Counted from the first letter of the stretch, positions 46,316-55,572 are shown. The stretch: 64,000 nucleotides of DNA from Pseudophaeobacter arcticus DSM 23566 (GCF_000473205.1 NZ_KI421507.1:531934-595933), one strand, 5' to 3'. A program made the numbers and translations. The notes: generated by a model not told the origin, from the letters alone.

Positions 46316-46481
46316 GGCTAGGCTTTCTCCTGCTTGGCTGGTCTTGGCTGATTGGCGACAAGACAGCGCTTTGCCTCTTGCGTCTCAGCCAACTGGGACG
46401 GTCTCTGGGGTTTGGCCCGCAGGGTTTGGCCCAAGCTGCCCCCGCGTGCAAGAGGCAAGCAGGCTGATCCCGCAGGGAACG

Positions 46482-47114
46482 TCAGGTCGGGCGGCGCAGC
46501 AGCGCGGTGGCCAGTCCCATTGCAATGAGCGCGCCCCCACCGACCCGGGTCAGATTGGCAATTGCCTTGGGGCGCGAGATCCAGAGCCGCAGACGATCCG
46601 CCAGCAGCGCATAGGCCATGGCATTGACTGCAGCCAGCGCCACGAAGGTGGCAATCAGGATCATAAACTGGGGGGCCAGCGCCTCGCCTGGGCGGAGGAA
46701 CTGCGGCACAAAGGCGATGAAAAAGGCGATGGATTTGGGATTCAGCGCGGTGACCACAGCCGTATGGCCAAAGATCCCCCGCGCGGTCACCGCATCCGGG
46801 CTGGCCAGTTGCTCCAATCCGCTGCTGCCAGAGGCACTGCGCCACAGCTTGACACCCAGCCACAGAAGATAGGCCGCGCCAACCCATTTCAGCGCGGTGA
46901 ACAGTGTTGCCGAGGCCATGACCAAGGCGCCAAGCCCGGCCAGGGATGCGGTCATGGCGATGAGATCACCAAAGGCCACGCCCAGGGCAGAGGCCACTGC
47001 CACCTGGCGCCCCTTGGACAGGGCATAGCTCAGCACCAGCAGGACAGTGGGGCCGGGGATCAGCAGCAGGGCTGCAGAGGCGGAGGCAAAGGCCAGCCAA
47101 AGTGTGAAGTCCAT
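46482..47114 (-). CDS. LysE-family amino acid exporter
   Basis: A 210-residue protein with six membrane helices. Family motifs are LLLIPGPTVLLVLSYALSKG, ALGVAFGDLIAMTASLAGLGAL and FFIAFVPQFLRPG. Members export amino acids or homoserine lactones; the substrate is unknown. It lies between apt and the decayed membrane gene. Confidence 0.92.
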   Translation of the reverse strand: MDFTLWLAFASASAALLLIPGPTVLLVLSYALSKGRQVAVASALGVAFGDLIAMTASLAGLGALVMASATLFTALKWVGAAYLLWLGVKLWRSASGSSGLEQLASPDAVTARGIFGHTAVVTALNPKSIAFFIAFVPQFLRPGEALAPQFMILIATFVALAAVNAMAYALLADRLRLWISRPKAIANLTRVGGGALIAMGLATALLRRPT

Positions 47115-47171
47115 AGTTTCTCTCTTTCCTCTCCTGGGTCAGCAAAGCAAAGACAGCCGTTTGGTGGAAGG

Positions 47172-47935
47172 TCAACGGAAAATCTCAGCGACCCGCCGCA
47201 TCAGCGCTTCGAGGGGGCCGCGCGGGGTGAGAAGGGTCCAAACCCAGGTCAGCACCATCGACAGGGCACAGAAACCGAGGCTGAAGCCAAAGATGGTCTC
47301 TGGCGACAGCGAGCCATCCAACAGCCCCATGGCCTCAAGCGTGCCCATGCCCAGCAGGATATGGGCAACATAGAGGCTGAGCGCCATACGCCCCGGTGTT
47401 GCCATCCATTCGGCCAGGCCGATCCGGTCCAGCAGGGTGCCCAGGCGCAGCATCGCTCCGATCATCACCCAGGCGCTGCCACTGGCGGCAATCAGGTAGC
47501 AGGGCCCCGGCGGCAGTGAGGCGGTGCCCAGGAGCTCAGCCAGTTGTGGATCCTTGAGGATCAGCCCTGGCAGTGCTGCGAGCCCCCACAGGATCAAACG
47601 GTTCTGCGTCCCCTTTTGCGCCAGATCCACATGCCCAAAAACACAAAGCTGACCCAGGAAAACACCGAATGCCAGCCGTTAAAAAACGAGTGCCGCAGAA
47701 AACCTTCCAGGGTGCAGAAATCCGAATAGGCGAGGGTCTGCCAATTGCAACGGGCCTCATAGTCGAGCAAGACCAGGCCGACAAAGCCAAGTGCCATTGT
47801 GCCAAAAGCGGCCCGCAAAAGCCGCCGCGGCGGCGCGCTTAAAAACGGCAGGGCACCCAGGAAATACAGCGCATAAAAATGTAAGATATCCGCCTCAAAA
47901 ATCGTGAGATATCCAATCCGTGAAGGCGCATGTTG
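47172..47935 (-). pseudogene. Decayed DUF418/acyltransferase-like membrane protein
   Basis: Two overlapping reading frames encode one hydrophobic protein. The upstream part (stop TAG at 47936-47938, then FEADILHFYALYFLGALPFL, down to about 47600) changes frame near 47600-47630 into the downstream part (about 150 residues: RLILWGLAALPGL..., ending at 47172). The sequence is a C-terminal half with about six to seven helices, like DUF418 or acyltransferase-3 proteins; the N-terminal half is absent. Truncation plus frameshift suggests a pseudogene; a sequencing error could explain the frameshift but not the missing N-terminus. Confidence 0.7.
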
Positions 47936-48068
47936 CTATGATCTCGTCAATAAAAACTGGGGAAACATGCTGTCTATCAAGGGGCGAAGCGGTGGAAAAT
48001 AAAGCGGGCAGTCGTAAGAAACCGCCCCCCTGTTGTGTTGTTGCCCGATTGGCGGTTGGAGGCTCATC

Positions 48069-48947
48069 TTAGCCCAGAACGCGACCTGCCACCGCGTCCA
48101 GTTTGGCCAACAGGGCAGGATCGCGTTTTTCCGGCGCGGTCATCACGGCAAACTCCAGGGCGCGATCACAGCCATGCGGGCAGAGGTCGCGCTGTTTGCC
48201 CAGCAGAGCGGGCAGGCGGCGCACCAGTTCACGGGCATTGCTGGAATTGCCCTGAAGCGTCGCCAGGATATCGCTGATATCAACCGCCCCATGGTCCGGG
48301 TGCCAGCTGTCGTAATCGGTGACCATGGCAATGGAGGCATAGCAGAGCTCTGCTTCGCGCGCCAGTTTTGCCTCTGGCATATTGGTCATGCCGATGACAT
48401 CGCAGCCCCAGCTTTCGCGGTACATTTTGCTTTCGGCGATGGAGGAAAATTGCGGCCCCTCCATGCAAAGATAGGTGCCGCCGCGATGCACGGTAACCCC
48501 GGCAGATTTGGCGGCCTGCTCGGCCGCATCAGAGAGCCGCGCACAGGTCGGATGGGCGACGCTGACATGGGCGACGCAGCCGGTGCCAAAGAAGCTTTTT
48601 TCGCGGGCAAAGGTGCGGTCGATGAACTGATCAATGATGACAAAATCGCCCGGTGCCATGGCGTCACGGAAGGAGCCGCAGGCAGAGACGGAAAAGACAT
48701 CTGTCACGCCCAGTCGTTTGAGCGCGTCAATATTGGCGCGGTAGGGCACTTCGGTTGGCGAATGCACATGGCCGCGACCATGCCGGGGCAGAAAGGCCAT
48801 TTTGACCCCATCCAGATGTCCGGTGAGGATCTGATCCGAAGGAGCGCCCCAGGGGGTGTCGACAGAGACCCATTCCGCAGCTTCCAGCCCGTCGATCTCG
48901 TATATGCCTGAGCCGCCAATGACGGCGATCATGGTGTCCTGGGTCAC
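48069..48947 (-). CDS. mtnP: S-methyl-5'-thioadenosine phosphorylase
   Basis: A 292-residue PNP-family enzyme splitting methylthioadenosine into adenine and methylthioribose-1-phosphate. Motifs are AVIGGSGIYEIDGLE, HGRGHVHSPTEVPYRANIDALK, GTYLCMEGPQFSS and CDVIGMTNMPEAKLA. The GTG start (48947) has AGGAG 10 bases upstream. Adenine produced is the substrate of Apt, encoded downstream on the same strand after two unrelated genes. Confidence 0.96.
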   Translation of the reverse strand: MTQDTMIAVIGGSGIYEIDGLEAAEWVSVDTPWGAPSDQILTGHLDGVKMAFLPRHGRGHVHSPTEVPYRANIDALKRLGVTDVFSVSACGSFRDAMAPGDFVIIDQFIDRTFAREKSFFGTGCVAHVSVAHPTCARLSDAAEQAAKSAGVTVHRGGTYLCMEGPQFSSIAESKMYRESWGCDVIGMTNMPEAKLAREAELCYASIAMVTDYDSWHPDHGAVDISDILATLQGNSSNARELVRRLPALLGKQRDLCPHGCDRALEFAVMTAPEKRDPALLAKLDAVAGRVLG

Positions 48948-49378
48948 GTGCTACACTCCTGCTTTTTTGCCACTAGACTGGCGCTATACTGGGTTGTGCC
49001 TGCCCTGAGGTGGTTTGACAACTGCCGGGGCTGTGGCTGGAGCATTTTTCGCCTCCGGCGGAGGTATTTTGGGTAAGATGAAAGGCCGGCTGCAGGGCGC
49101 AGGGGGCGGCGTTTTTGTTGGCGGGGGCAGAGGTCGCGTGACCCACCTTGGGTTTCACAAAAGCTGGGGATGGTGTCGGATATGGTGTCGGATATGGTGT
49201 CAGGTTTGGGGTCTGGTATGGAGTCTGGTATGGAGTCTGGGGCGGCGGCTGGGAGCGCAGCTGGCGATTGCTGCCTTTGGTTGCCGATGGCGGGAAGGGC
49301 TCTGCCCTTGTGCCATCGGCGAATTTCCGCTAGGGGCGGGCAGCGAACACCAAGCTCCTCCAATCACAGGTATCCCCC
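48948..49378. other. mtnP-sulP divergent intergenic region
   Basis: 431 bases between divergent genes. The main content is a six-unit 12-bp tandem repeat (49166-49237). Open frames through the repeat encode simple GYGV-like or DTIS-like strings and are not convincing genes. Confidence 0.6.
49166..49237. repeat. Minisatellite, 6 x 12 bp
   Basis: Units in order: GGGGATGGTGTC, GGATATGGTGTC, GGATATGGTGTC, AGGTTTGGGGTC, TGGTATGGAGTC, TGGTATGGAGTC. Units 2-3 and 5-6 are identical pairs, indicating stepwise duplication. Confidence 0.9.
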
Positions 49379-51022
49379 ATGAGACGCGCCGCCATGGCCC
49401 TGCTGGCCAATCGTATTTCCCCGCCGAACCTTTCGATCATGCAGGACGAGGGCTGGTCTGTTGCCCGCGTGCGCACCGAGATCCTGTCGGGTTTCACTGT
49501 TTCACTGGCTCTGGTTCCCGAGGCGGTGGCCTTTGCCTTCGTCGCCGGGGTGCATCCCCTGGTGGGGCTATATGCGGCTTTTCTGGTGGGTCTGGTCACG
49601 GCGCTGATTGGCGGCCGTCCCGGGATGATTTCCGGCGCCACCGGGGCGCTGGCGGTTGTCATGGTCGCGCTGGTGGCGCAGCACGGGGTTGAGTATCTTT
49701 TTGCCACCGTGGTTTTGATGGGCATCCTGCAGGTGATTGCCGGGGTGATGCATTGGGGGAAATTTATCCGCCTGGTGCCACATCCGGTGATGCTGGGCTT
49801 TGTCAACGGCTTGGCGATTGTGATTTTTCTCGCCCAGATGACCCAGTTCAAAGTACCGGGTACGGGCGGCGCTGAGTGGCTGTCGGGCATGCCGATGATG
49901 CTGATGCTGGGCCTTGTGGGGCTGACCATGGTGATCATCTGGGCGACGCCGCGGATCACCTCGATCATTCCGGCGCCACTGGCTGGCATTGGCATTGTGG
50001 CCGGGATTGTCATTGTCTTTGGTCTGGATGTGCCCCGCGTGGGCGATATGGCCTCGATCAAGGGGGCTTTGCCGTCCATTCACAATCCCTTTGGGCAGGG
50101 GATCGGCATCTACGGGGATGCTTTGGCGCCGCTGAACCTGGAAACGCTGCGGATCATTTTCCCCTATGCGGTCATTCTGGCGGCCATTGGTTTGATTGAG
50201 AGCCTGCTGACCCTGAACCTGGTGGGTGAAATCACCGGCAAGCGTGGCGGCGCCAGCCAGGAATGCATCGCGCAGGGGACTGCCAATGTGATAACTGGCT
50301 TCTTTGGTGGAATGGGGGGCTGCGCCATGATTGGCCAGTCGATGATCAATGTGAAATCCGGGGGGCGCACCCGGATTGCCGGTATCGTGGCGGCGCTGTG
50401 TCTTTTGACCTTTATTGTGGTGGCCTCGCCCTTGATTGAGCAGATCCCGCTGGCGGCGCTGGTTGGGGTGATGTTCATGGTGGTGATCGGAACCTTCGCC
50501 TGGAACAGCCTGAAGATCATGACCAAAGTTCCACCAATGGATGCCTTTGTCATCGTGCTGGTGACGGTGGTGACGGTGATGAGCGATTTGGCCATTGCGG
50601 TTGTGGTTGGGGTGATTGTCTCGGCTCTGGCCTATGCCTGGAGCAATGCGCGCCGTATTCACGCGATCACCCGTCAGTCAGAAAGCGAGCAGGGCGCCAA
50701 GGTCTATGAGATCGAGGGGCCGCTGTTCTTTGGCTCTACCGACGGGTTTATCGAGCTGTTTGATGTGGAAAATGACCCCGACAAGGTGATTGTTGAGTTT
50801 GGCCGCAGTCGCGTGGTTGATCAGTCGGCGCTGCAAGCCATTGAGGCGATTGCGGGCAAATATGAGGCGGCGGGCAAGGTGCTGATGCTGCGGCATCTCA
50901 GCCGTGACTGCCATGAGCTGTTGACCAAAGCGGGTCATTTGATGATCGATAGTGATGACGATCCTGAATATCAGGTGGCGGCGGACTATTCTGTCAAGAC
51001 CGGGATCCTGGGGGGGCACTAG
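49379..51022 (+). CDS. SulP-family anion transporter with STAS domain
   Basis: A 547-residue transporter. The sulfate-transporter core has about 11-12 helices with signatures ALVPEAVAFAFVAGVHPLVGLYAAF, ISGATGALAVVM and GGASQECIAQGTANVITGFFGGMGG. A C-terminal STAS domain (about 435-540) has FFGSTDGFIELFD and VVDQSALQAIEAI. SulP proteins move sulfate, bicarbonate or dicarboxylates; the substrate is unknown. Followed by an intrinsic terminator. Confidence 0.94.
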   Translation: MRRAAMALLANRISPPNLSIMQDEGWSVARVRTEILSGFTVSLALVPEAVAFAFVAGVHPLVGLYAAFLVGLVTALIGGRPGMISGATGALAVVMVALVAQHGVEYLFATVVLMGILQVIAGVMHWGKFIRLVPHPVMLGFVNGLAIVIFLAQMTQFKVPGTGGAEWLSGMPMMLMLGLVGLTMVIIWATPRITSIIPAPLAGIGIVAGIVIVFGLDVPRVGDMASIKGALPSIHNPFGQGIGIYGDALAPLNLETLRIIFPYAVILAAIGLIESLLTLNLVGEITGKRGGASQECIAQGTANVITGFFGGMGGCAMIGQSMINVKSGGRTRIAGIVAALCLLTFIVVASPLIEQIPLAALVGVMFMVVIGTFAWNSLKIMTKVPPMDAFVIVLVTVVTVMSDLAIAVVVGVIVSALAYAWSNARRIHAITRQSESEQGAKVYEIEGPLFFGSTDGFIELFDVENDPDKVIVEFGRSRVVDQSALQAIEAIAGKYEAAGKVLMLRHLSRDCHELLTKAGHLMIDSDDDPEYQVAADYSVKTGILGGH

Positions 51023-51070
51023 CCCCAGGATCAATCTTTCTGAAGACCAATCTTGCTGTTGTTGAGCGGT

Positions 51071-51101
51071 CGCGCCCCTGCCGGGGCGCGGCTGTTTTTT
51101 T
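51071..51101 (+). terminator. Intrinsic terminator after sulP
   Basis: CGCGCCCC (51071-51078) pairs with GGGGCGCG (51083-51090), then GCTG and seven T (51095-51101). Confidence 0.85.
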
Positions 51102-51137
51102 AGAAGCGCGCCTCGGCAGTGTTGGCCCAAGCAGAGG

Positions 51138-51189
51138 CTGCACAGGTCGGTTGCACAGGTCGGCTGCGGTGGCTGGCTGTAGTGGCTGG
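51138..51189. repeat. Tandem repeat, 4 x 13 bp
   Basis: Units CTGCACAGGTCGG, TTGCACAGGTCGG, CTGCGGTGGCTGG, CTGTAGTGGCTGG follow without gaps between sulP and the acetyltransferase gene. Pairs 1-2 and 3-4 are the most alike. Confidence 0.85.
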
Positions 51190-51218
51190 CTGCACGGGGA
51201 GCTGTGGCCTGGGCGATA

Positions 51219-51860
51219 TCAGTCAGGTGCCAGGCTTTCCAGCATCTCCAGGTCTCCTGCCAGAAGCGCGGGTTCGGCGCGGGCCAGCAGCTCTTGCGGC
51301 CAGTTCCACCATTTCAGCGACAACAGGCGGGCGATCTGTGGTTTGGAAAAGCGAAACCGCTGCAGGCTGGCGGGATTGCCGGTGACAATGCCATAGGGGG
51401 GGACGGTGCCCCGCACCACAGCCCCGGCACCGATGATGGCGCCATCGCCGATACGGGCGCCGGGCAGGATCAGCGCACCATAGCCGATCCAAACATCATT
51501 GCCGATCACCGTATCGCGGGTGTCTGGCTGAAAACCGGCCATCTGCGCGGGATCAAACACCGGGAAAGGATAACAGCTGAGGCCATCCTGCGCATGATTG
51601 GCGGAGGCGGTGATAAAGCGCGCACCATGGGCAATTTGGCAGAAGCGCCCGATCACCAGGCGCTCGCGGGCGCCAGCAAAGAGATAGGGCGCAAGATGGC
51701 TGGCCCAGTCCTGTGGAGGTGAGAAATCCGAGGCATAGCTGAAGGCGCCAACCTGAAAGTTGGGATGGGTGATGGCCTGAGACAGCATCACGGTCCCGGC
51801 ATGGGCCTGGCCATCGGGGAGGATAATGGGATTGCGCAGGGCGGGATCTGGGAGGGGCAT
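51219..51860 (-). CDS. CatB-related (hexapeptide-repeat) O-acetyltransferase
   Basis: A 213-residue left-handed beta-helix acetyltransferase. Signatures are [44 protein letters not shown] and [32 protein letters not shown]. This is the xenobiotic acetyltransferase (CatB/Vat-like) group; many chromosomal members act on unknown sugars and need not give resistance. The next gene starts 9 bases upstream on the same strand. Confidence 0.9.
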   Translation of the reverse strand: MPLPDPALRNPIILPDGQAHAGTVMLSQAITHPNFQVGAFSYASDFSPPQDWASHLAPYLFAGARERLVIGRFCQIAHGARFITASANHAQDGLSCYPFPVFDPAQMAGFQPDTRDTVIGNDVWIGYGALILPGARIGDGAIIGAGAVVRGTVPPYGIVTGNPASLQRFRFSKPQIARLLSLKWWNWPQELLARAEPALLAGDLEMLESLAPD

Positions 51861-51869
51861 CAGTGGGGC

Positions 51870-52475
51870 TCAATCATCAGGGCGGGCCAGCGAGAACACA
51901 TCCCGCACGACGGTGTAATCACGGTAGCCCATACGGGCCAGGGGTTGAAAACGCGTGACGTCAAAAATGCCATCGCGCAGGCAGTCATCGCGCAGGTGAA
52001 TGCCGGTGACCTCGCCAAAGGCGACGCGGTTTGCCACGCCGGGCAGGGTGACGATCTGGGTCAGTTTGCATTCCAGCGCTGCGGGGGCGCCGTCAATGCG
52101 GGCGCAGTTGATGGTGTCGCAATCCACGGCTGTGAGCCCCGCATGGGAGAACTCATCCACCTCTTTGGGCAGGGTCTCGGAACTGGCATTCATCGCATCG
52201 CGCATCTCGAAAGCCACGATATTGACGCAGAACACGCCGGTTTCTTCGATATTTGCAAGGCTGTCCTTGGTGCCTGGCTGGTCGTCCTTGCTGCCGGTGG
52301 AGGCAAACATCACCTGCGGTGGCGTATAGGCGACGCCATTGAAGAAGGAGTAGGGGGCCAGATTGTTGCTGCCATCCGCCGCGCGGGAGGAAATCCAGCC
52401 GATCGGGCGGGGAGTAATCAGGGCGTTAAAGGGGTTGTGCGGCAACCCGTGGCCGTCTTCGGGGCGGTAGAACAT
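51870..52475 (-). CDS. Flavin reductase-like FMN-binding protein
   Basis: A 201-residue split-barrel flavoprotein with RPIGWISSRAADGSNNLAPYSFFNGV, TGSKDDQPGTKDSLANIEETGVFCVNIV and VAFGEVTGIHLRDDCL. Such proteins bind FMN and reduce flavin or act as small oxidoreductases; the partner is unknown. In a two-gene minus-strand unit with the acetyltransferase. Confidence 0.9.
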   Translation of the reverse strand: MFYRPEDGHGLPHNPFNALITPRPIGWISSRAADGSNNLAPYSFFNGVAYTPPQVMFASTGSKDDQPGTKDSLANIEETGVFCVNIVAFEMRDAMNASSETLPKEVDEFSHAGLTAVDCDTINCARIDGAPAALECKLTQIVTLPGVANRVAFGEVTGIHLRDDCLRDGIFDVTRFQPLARMGYRDYTVVRDVFSLARPDD

Positions 52476-52568
52476 GGCGCGTCTCCAATTGTTTGCCCCA
52501 GGCTTACGCCCGTGCTAGGGCGATTTCCAGCCCCTTGAGGTGAGGGCAGGGACGGGAGGCCAAACGGC

Positions 52569-53195
52569 GTGATCGAACTCATGGCAGAACAGCCCGGTGA
52601 CCGCTGGGAGGTGGAGGCGCTGTATGACCTGTGCTTTGCGCCCGGGCGCGAGGCCCTGTCGTCGTACCGTCTGCGCGATGATGTGCCACCTGTTCCGGGG
52701 TTGAGCCAGGTTGCCCGCGACGAGTTGGGCATTCTGGCCGGGGCAATCCGGTTCTGGCCGGTCCATATCGAGATCCCGGCGCGCAGATCACCGCTGGACG
52801 AGAGCCTGGAGTCAACCGGTGCCGAACCAATCGCCACAGAGCCACAAGCCACAGAGCCACAACAGGAATCCAAGAAAGAGCCGCACAGGGTGACGGCGCT
52901 TTTGCTGGGGCCGGTGGCGGTGCACCCCACCCACCAGGGCGAGGGGCTGGGCGGCTCGCTTATTCGCGACAGCCTGGCCAAGGCCGCCGAACAGGGCTGG
53001 CACCGTGTCATGCTGGTGGGGGACGCGCCCTACTACCGCCGTTTTGGCTTTGAGCGGCTGTGGGATGTGGAAATGCCGCCCCCCACCAACCCCGAGCGCG
53101 TGCTGGGTCTGGACGCGCAATCCGAGGTTTGGGAGGGGGTCCGGGGCCGGGTCACGCGCTGGCAGGGGGCAGAGCTCACGCGGGGAGGACCTTGA
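52569..53195 (+). CDS. GNAT N-acetyltransferase with expanded linker
   Basis: A 208-residue YhbS-like GNAT. The acetyl-CoA site is VAVHPTHQGEGLGGSLIRDSL, with VGDAPYYRRFGFERL downstream. Between strands lies an extra low-complexity linker (about 80-105) containing ATEPQATEPQ (residues 89-98). The linker DNA is an exact 2 x 15-bp tandem duplication. The GTG at 52569 has GGGAGG 8 bases upstream; an ATG at 52581 is an alternative. Confidence 0.88.
   Translation: MIELMAEQPGDRWEVEALYDLCFAPGREALSSYRLRDDVPPVPGLSQVARDELGILAGAIRFWPVHIEIPARRSPLDESLESTGAEPIATEPQATEPQQESKKEPHRVTALLLGPVAVHPTHQGEGLGGSLIRDSLAKAAEQGWHRVMLVGDAPYYRRFGFERLWDVEMPPPTNPERVLGLDAQSEVWEGVRGRVTRWQGAELTRGGP
52833..52862. repeat. In-frame tandem duplication, 2 x 15 bp
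   Basis: GCCACAGAGCCACAA repeated exactly, encoding ATEPQ twice in the GNAT linker. Confidence 0.95.
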
Positions 53196-53243
53196 AACCG
53201 GGGCGCAGGGGGCCAATCTCTTTGACAGAGAGGGCCAAAGCAC

Positions 53244-54011
53244 ATGAGCGAAATTCTGCAGCAGCACGGCGACCTGTCACCGGTTGAGATCGAGGCCGAG
53301 CTGGATGCCCTAGCGCGGCGCTACCGCGCGGCCAGCGGTCTGGGGGTGAACCTTCTGAATATGATCGGCGGGCAAGTCGAGAGCCTTTTGGCGCAGATGC
53401 CCGCCGGGCCGCGTGCCCAGCTGGGGCAGGCCACCGAACGGGCATTACATCTGGCGATGCAGGCGGCGCGACAGTCACGGCGGGTGGTGCCGGGCCAATC
53501 GCGCCGGGTGAACCGTTTGATCAGCACCGCGATGGGTGCCGCAGGTGGGGCTGCCGGATTGCCGGGGGCCCTGGTCGAGCTGCCCGCCACAACCGCCTTT
53601 TTGCTACGAACGATCCAGGATGCCGCAGCAACCGAAGGCTTCGACCCCAATGCCGAGAGCGTCATGTTTGATTGTTTGCGGGTCTTTGCCTCGGCGGGGC
53701 CACTGGCGCGGGACGATGGCAGCGACACCGCCTTTGTCTCCCTGCGGTTCAGCCTGTCAGGTCAGGCGCTCAATCAAGTCATCGCCACTGTGGCGCCGCG
53801 ACTGGCCACTGCGATGGGGCACAAACTGGCGGCGCAATCGGTGCCCATCCTTGGGGCCGCTGCTGGGGCGACGGTGAATTATGTTTACTCCGGCTATTAC
53901 CATGAGGTTGCCCTGGTGCATTTTGGCCTGCGCCGTCTGGCGATCGAGGCGGATCAGTCAGAGGCGGAGCTGCTGGCGGATTTTATCAGTCGTCTGCCAT
54001 TGAAACACTAG
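53244..54011 (+). CDS. EcsC-family protein
   Basis: A 255-residue protein with the EcsC domain: NRLISTAMGAAGGAAGLPGALVELPATTAFLLRTIQDAA, then VPILGAAAGATVNYVYSGYYHEVALVHFGLRRL. The Ala/Gly-rich middle could associate with membranes. Family function is unclear (named after the Bacillus ABC-transporter-linked EcsC). It follows the GNAT gene by 48 bases and may be cotranscribed. Confidence 0.88.
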   Translation: MSEILQQHGDLSPVEIEAELDALARRYRAASGLGVNLLNMIGGQVESLLAQMPAGPRAQLGQATERALHLAMQAARQSRRVVPGQSRRVNRLISTAMGAAGGAAGLPGALVELPATTAFLLRTIQDAAATEGFDPNAESVMFDCLRVFASAGPLARDDGSDTAFVSLRFSLSGQALNQVIATVAPRLATAMGHKLAAQSVPILGAAAGATVNYVYSGYYHEVALVHFGLRRLAIEADQSEAELLADFISRLPLKH

Positions 54012-54183
54012 CCTTGCGGTAGGCCGCAGAATATCGTTGACCTGCCGGGGGGGGTAAACCGCTGCCTCTGGCGGGGCACCAGGACAACATCAGGACAAGA
54101 TCAGGCGGGGCTGCGGTATATTTCCCCTCTTGATATTACATTTGTTGGCCCGCTATTCAGCAAAGCCTGCTACGAGTACGAGA

Positions 54184-54732
54184 ATGATAAACTACAGCCT
54201 TAAATGCGCCCAAGGGCATAGCTTTGACAGCTGGTTTCAATCCGCTTCCGCTTTTGACAAATTGGCGGCGGCCGGTCTGGTGGCCTGTGCCTTTTGCGGC
54301 AGCACCGAGGTTGAGAAAGCCATCATGGCGCCGCGGGTGCGCACCGGACGCAAGGCTGTCTCGGGTATTGGTGAGCCTGAGCGGAACAGGCCTGAGGTGC
54401 CAGAGCTGCAGACCACATCCACGGCGGCTCCTTCCGCCGACAACTCTGCTGCGGTTGCTGTTCCTAATAGTGGTCGCGGCGCGCTGAGCACCCCGATGAG
54501 CGGGCAGGCGGCAGAGATGGAAAAAGCCCTGAGCGAGCTGCGCCGCAAGGTGGAAGAGAACTCTGACTACGTGGGTAAGGATTTTGCCAGCGAGGCCCGT
54601 GCCATGCATCTGGGCGATGCCCCGGAACGTGCGATCTACGGGGAGGCCAAACCAGAAGAGGCCAAGGCCTTGATCGAAGAGGGAATCCCGGTTTTGCCGC
54701 TGCCCTTTGGGCGGAGTCGTAAAACCAACTAG
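54184..54732 (+). CDS. DUF1178 family protein
   Basis: A 182-residue cytoplasmic protein. The conserved N-terminus MINYSLKCAQGHSFDSWF with Cys8 and His11 plus CAFCGSTEVEKAIMAPRV forms a likely zinc ribbon. A low-complexity middle (about 60-115) is followed by the conserved VGKDFASEARAMHLGDAPERAIYGEA. Function is unknown; the family is widespread in alpha- and betaproteobacteria. The 172 bases before it have no gene. Confidence 0.9.
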   Translation: MINYSLKCAQGHSFDSWFQSASAFDKLAAAGLVACAFCGSTEVEKAIMAPRVRTGRKAVSGIGEPERNRPEVPELQTTSTAAPSADNSAAVAVPNSGRGALSTPMSGQAAEMEKALSELRRKVEENSDYVGKDFASEARAMHLGDAPERAIYGEAKPEEAKALIEEGIPVLPLPFGRSRKTN

Positions 54733-54809
54733 AGGTCTTCACAAATGAGCCCGGCACAGATGCGCCACCCACAGATTAACCCCTATGACCAAGCAAGAGG
54801 CAGATTCTT

Positions 54810-55451
54810 ATGCATGTAGTGATTACCGGTGCCAATCGCGGAATTGGCCGCGAAATGGCGTCCCAGTTGAATGCGGCAGGCCATGTGGTCACAGGAACCG
54901 CGCGCGATGGCTCGTCTGATGTGGCGCTGGATGTGACCGACCCGGATCAACAGGCTCGGTTTGCGGCGCATCTTGGGGATCGTCCGATTGATCTGTTGGT
55001 CTGCAACGCCGGGGTTTATCTCGACAAGGGGCTTGCACTGGAGGACTACACTGCCGAAATCTGGAGCCAGAGTCTGGCAGCGAATGTGACCGGTGTTTTT
55101 CTGACCATACAGGCGCTACTGCCAAATCTGCGATTGGGCACGACGCCAAAGATCGCAATCATCTCGTCGCAGATGGCCAGCCATGCCCGCGCCCCTGGTG
55201 GCAGCTATGCCTATCGGGCCTCCAAGGCGGCGGTGCTGAACCTGGGGCGCAACCTCTCCACCGATCTGCGGCCAGAAGGGATTGCTGTTGGGATCTACCA
55301 TCCCGGTTGGGTGCGGACCGAAATGGGCGGTGAGGAAGGCGACATCAGCGTTGCGGAGTCCGCCAGCGGTTTGATCCGGGAATTTGACATACTGTCGTTG
55401 GAGATCACCGGCTGTTTTCATACTTGGGATGGGCGCATCCACGCCTACTGA
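54810..55451 (+). CDS. SDR family oxidoreductase
   Basis: A 213-residue short-chain dehydrogenase: NAD(P) motif TGANRGIGREMA, LDVTDP, NNAG-like CNAGVYLD, catalytic Ser in IISSQMASHA and YxxxK in SYAYRASKAAVLNL, then HPGWVRTEMGG. Members of this small class reduce carbonyls such as C-factor-like substrates. It is probably NADP-dependent. Followed by a bidirectional terminator. Confidence 0.92.
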   Translation: MHVVITGANRGIGREMASQLNAAGHVVTGTARDGSSDVALDVTDPDQQARFAAHLGDRPIDLLVCNAGVYLDKGLALEDYTAEIWSQSLAANVTGVFLTIQALLPNLRLGTTPKIAIISSQMASHARAPGGSYAYRASKAAVLNLGRNLSTDLRPEGIAVGIYHPGWVRTEMGGEEGDISVAESASGLIREFDILSLEITGCFHTWDGRIHAY

Positions 55452-55487
55452 CAGGCGTTTTAATGGGCACGTTAAGGGGCACGGTTT

Positions 55488-55511
55488 GACGGGTAGCCTG
55501 ACAGGTAGCCT
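55488..55511. repeat. Near-exact tandem duplication, 2 x 12 bp
   Basis: GACGGGTAGCCT then GACAGGTAGCCT, followed by a further partial unit GACGGGCGGG. It lies between the SDR gene and its terminator. Confidence 0.8.
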
Positions 55512-55572
55512 GACGGGCGGGCAGACAGACAGATGGGCAGAGGGGCGGTCTGGCCCAAGAACAAATTCAAAG

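Noticed and set aside
49015..49363. ORFs reading through the 12-bp repeat (GYGV-type and DTIS-type strings)
   Set aside because: Any 12-bp repeat gives periodic peptides in all frames. No ribosome site or domain supports translation.
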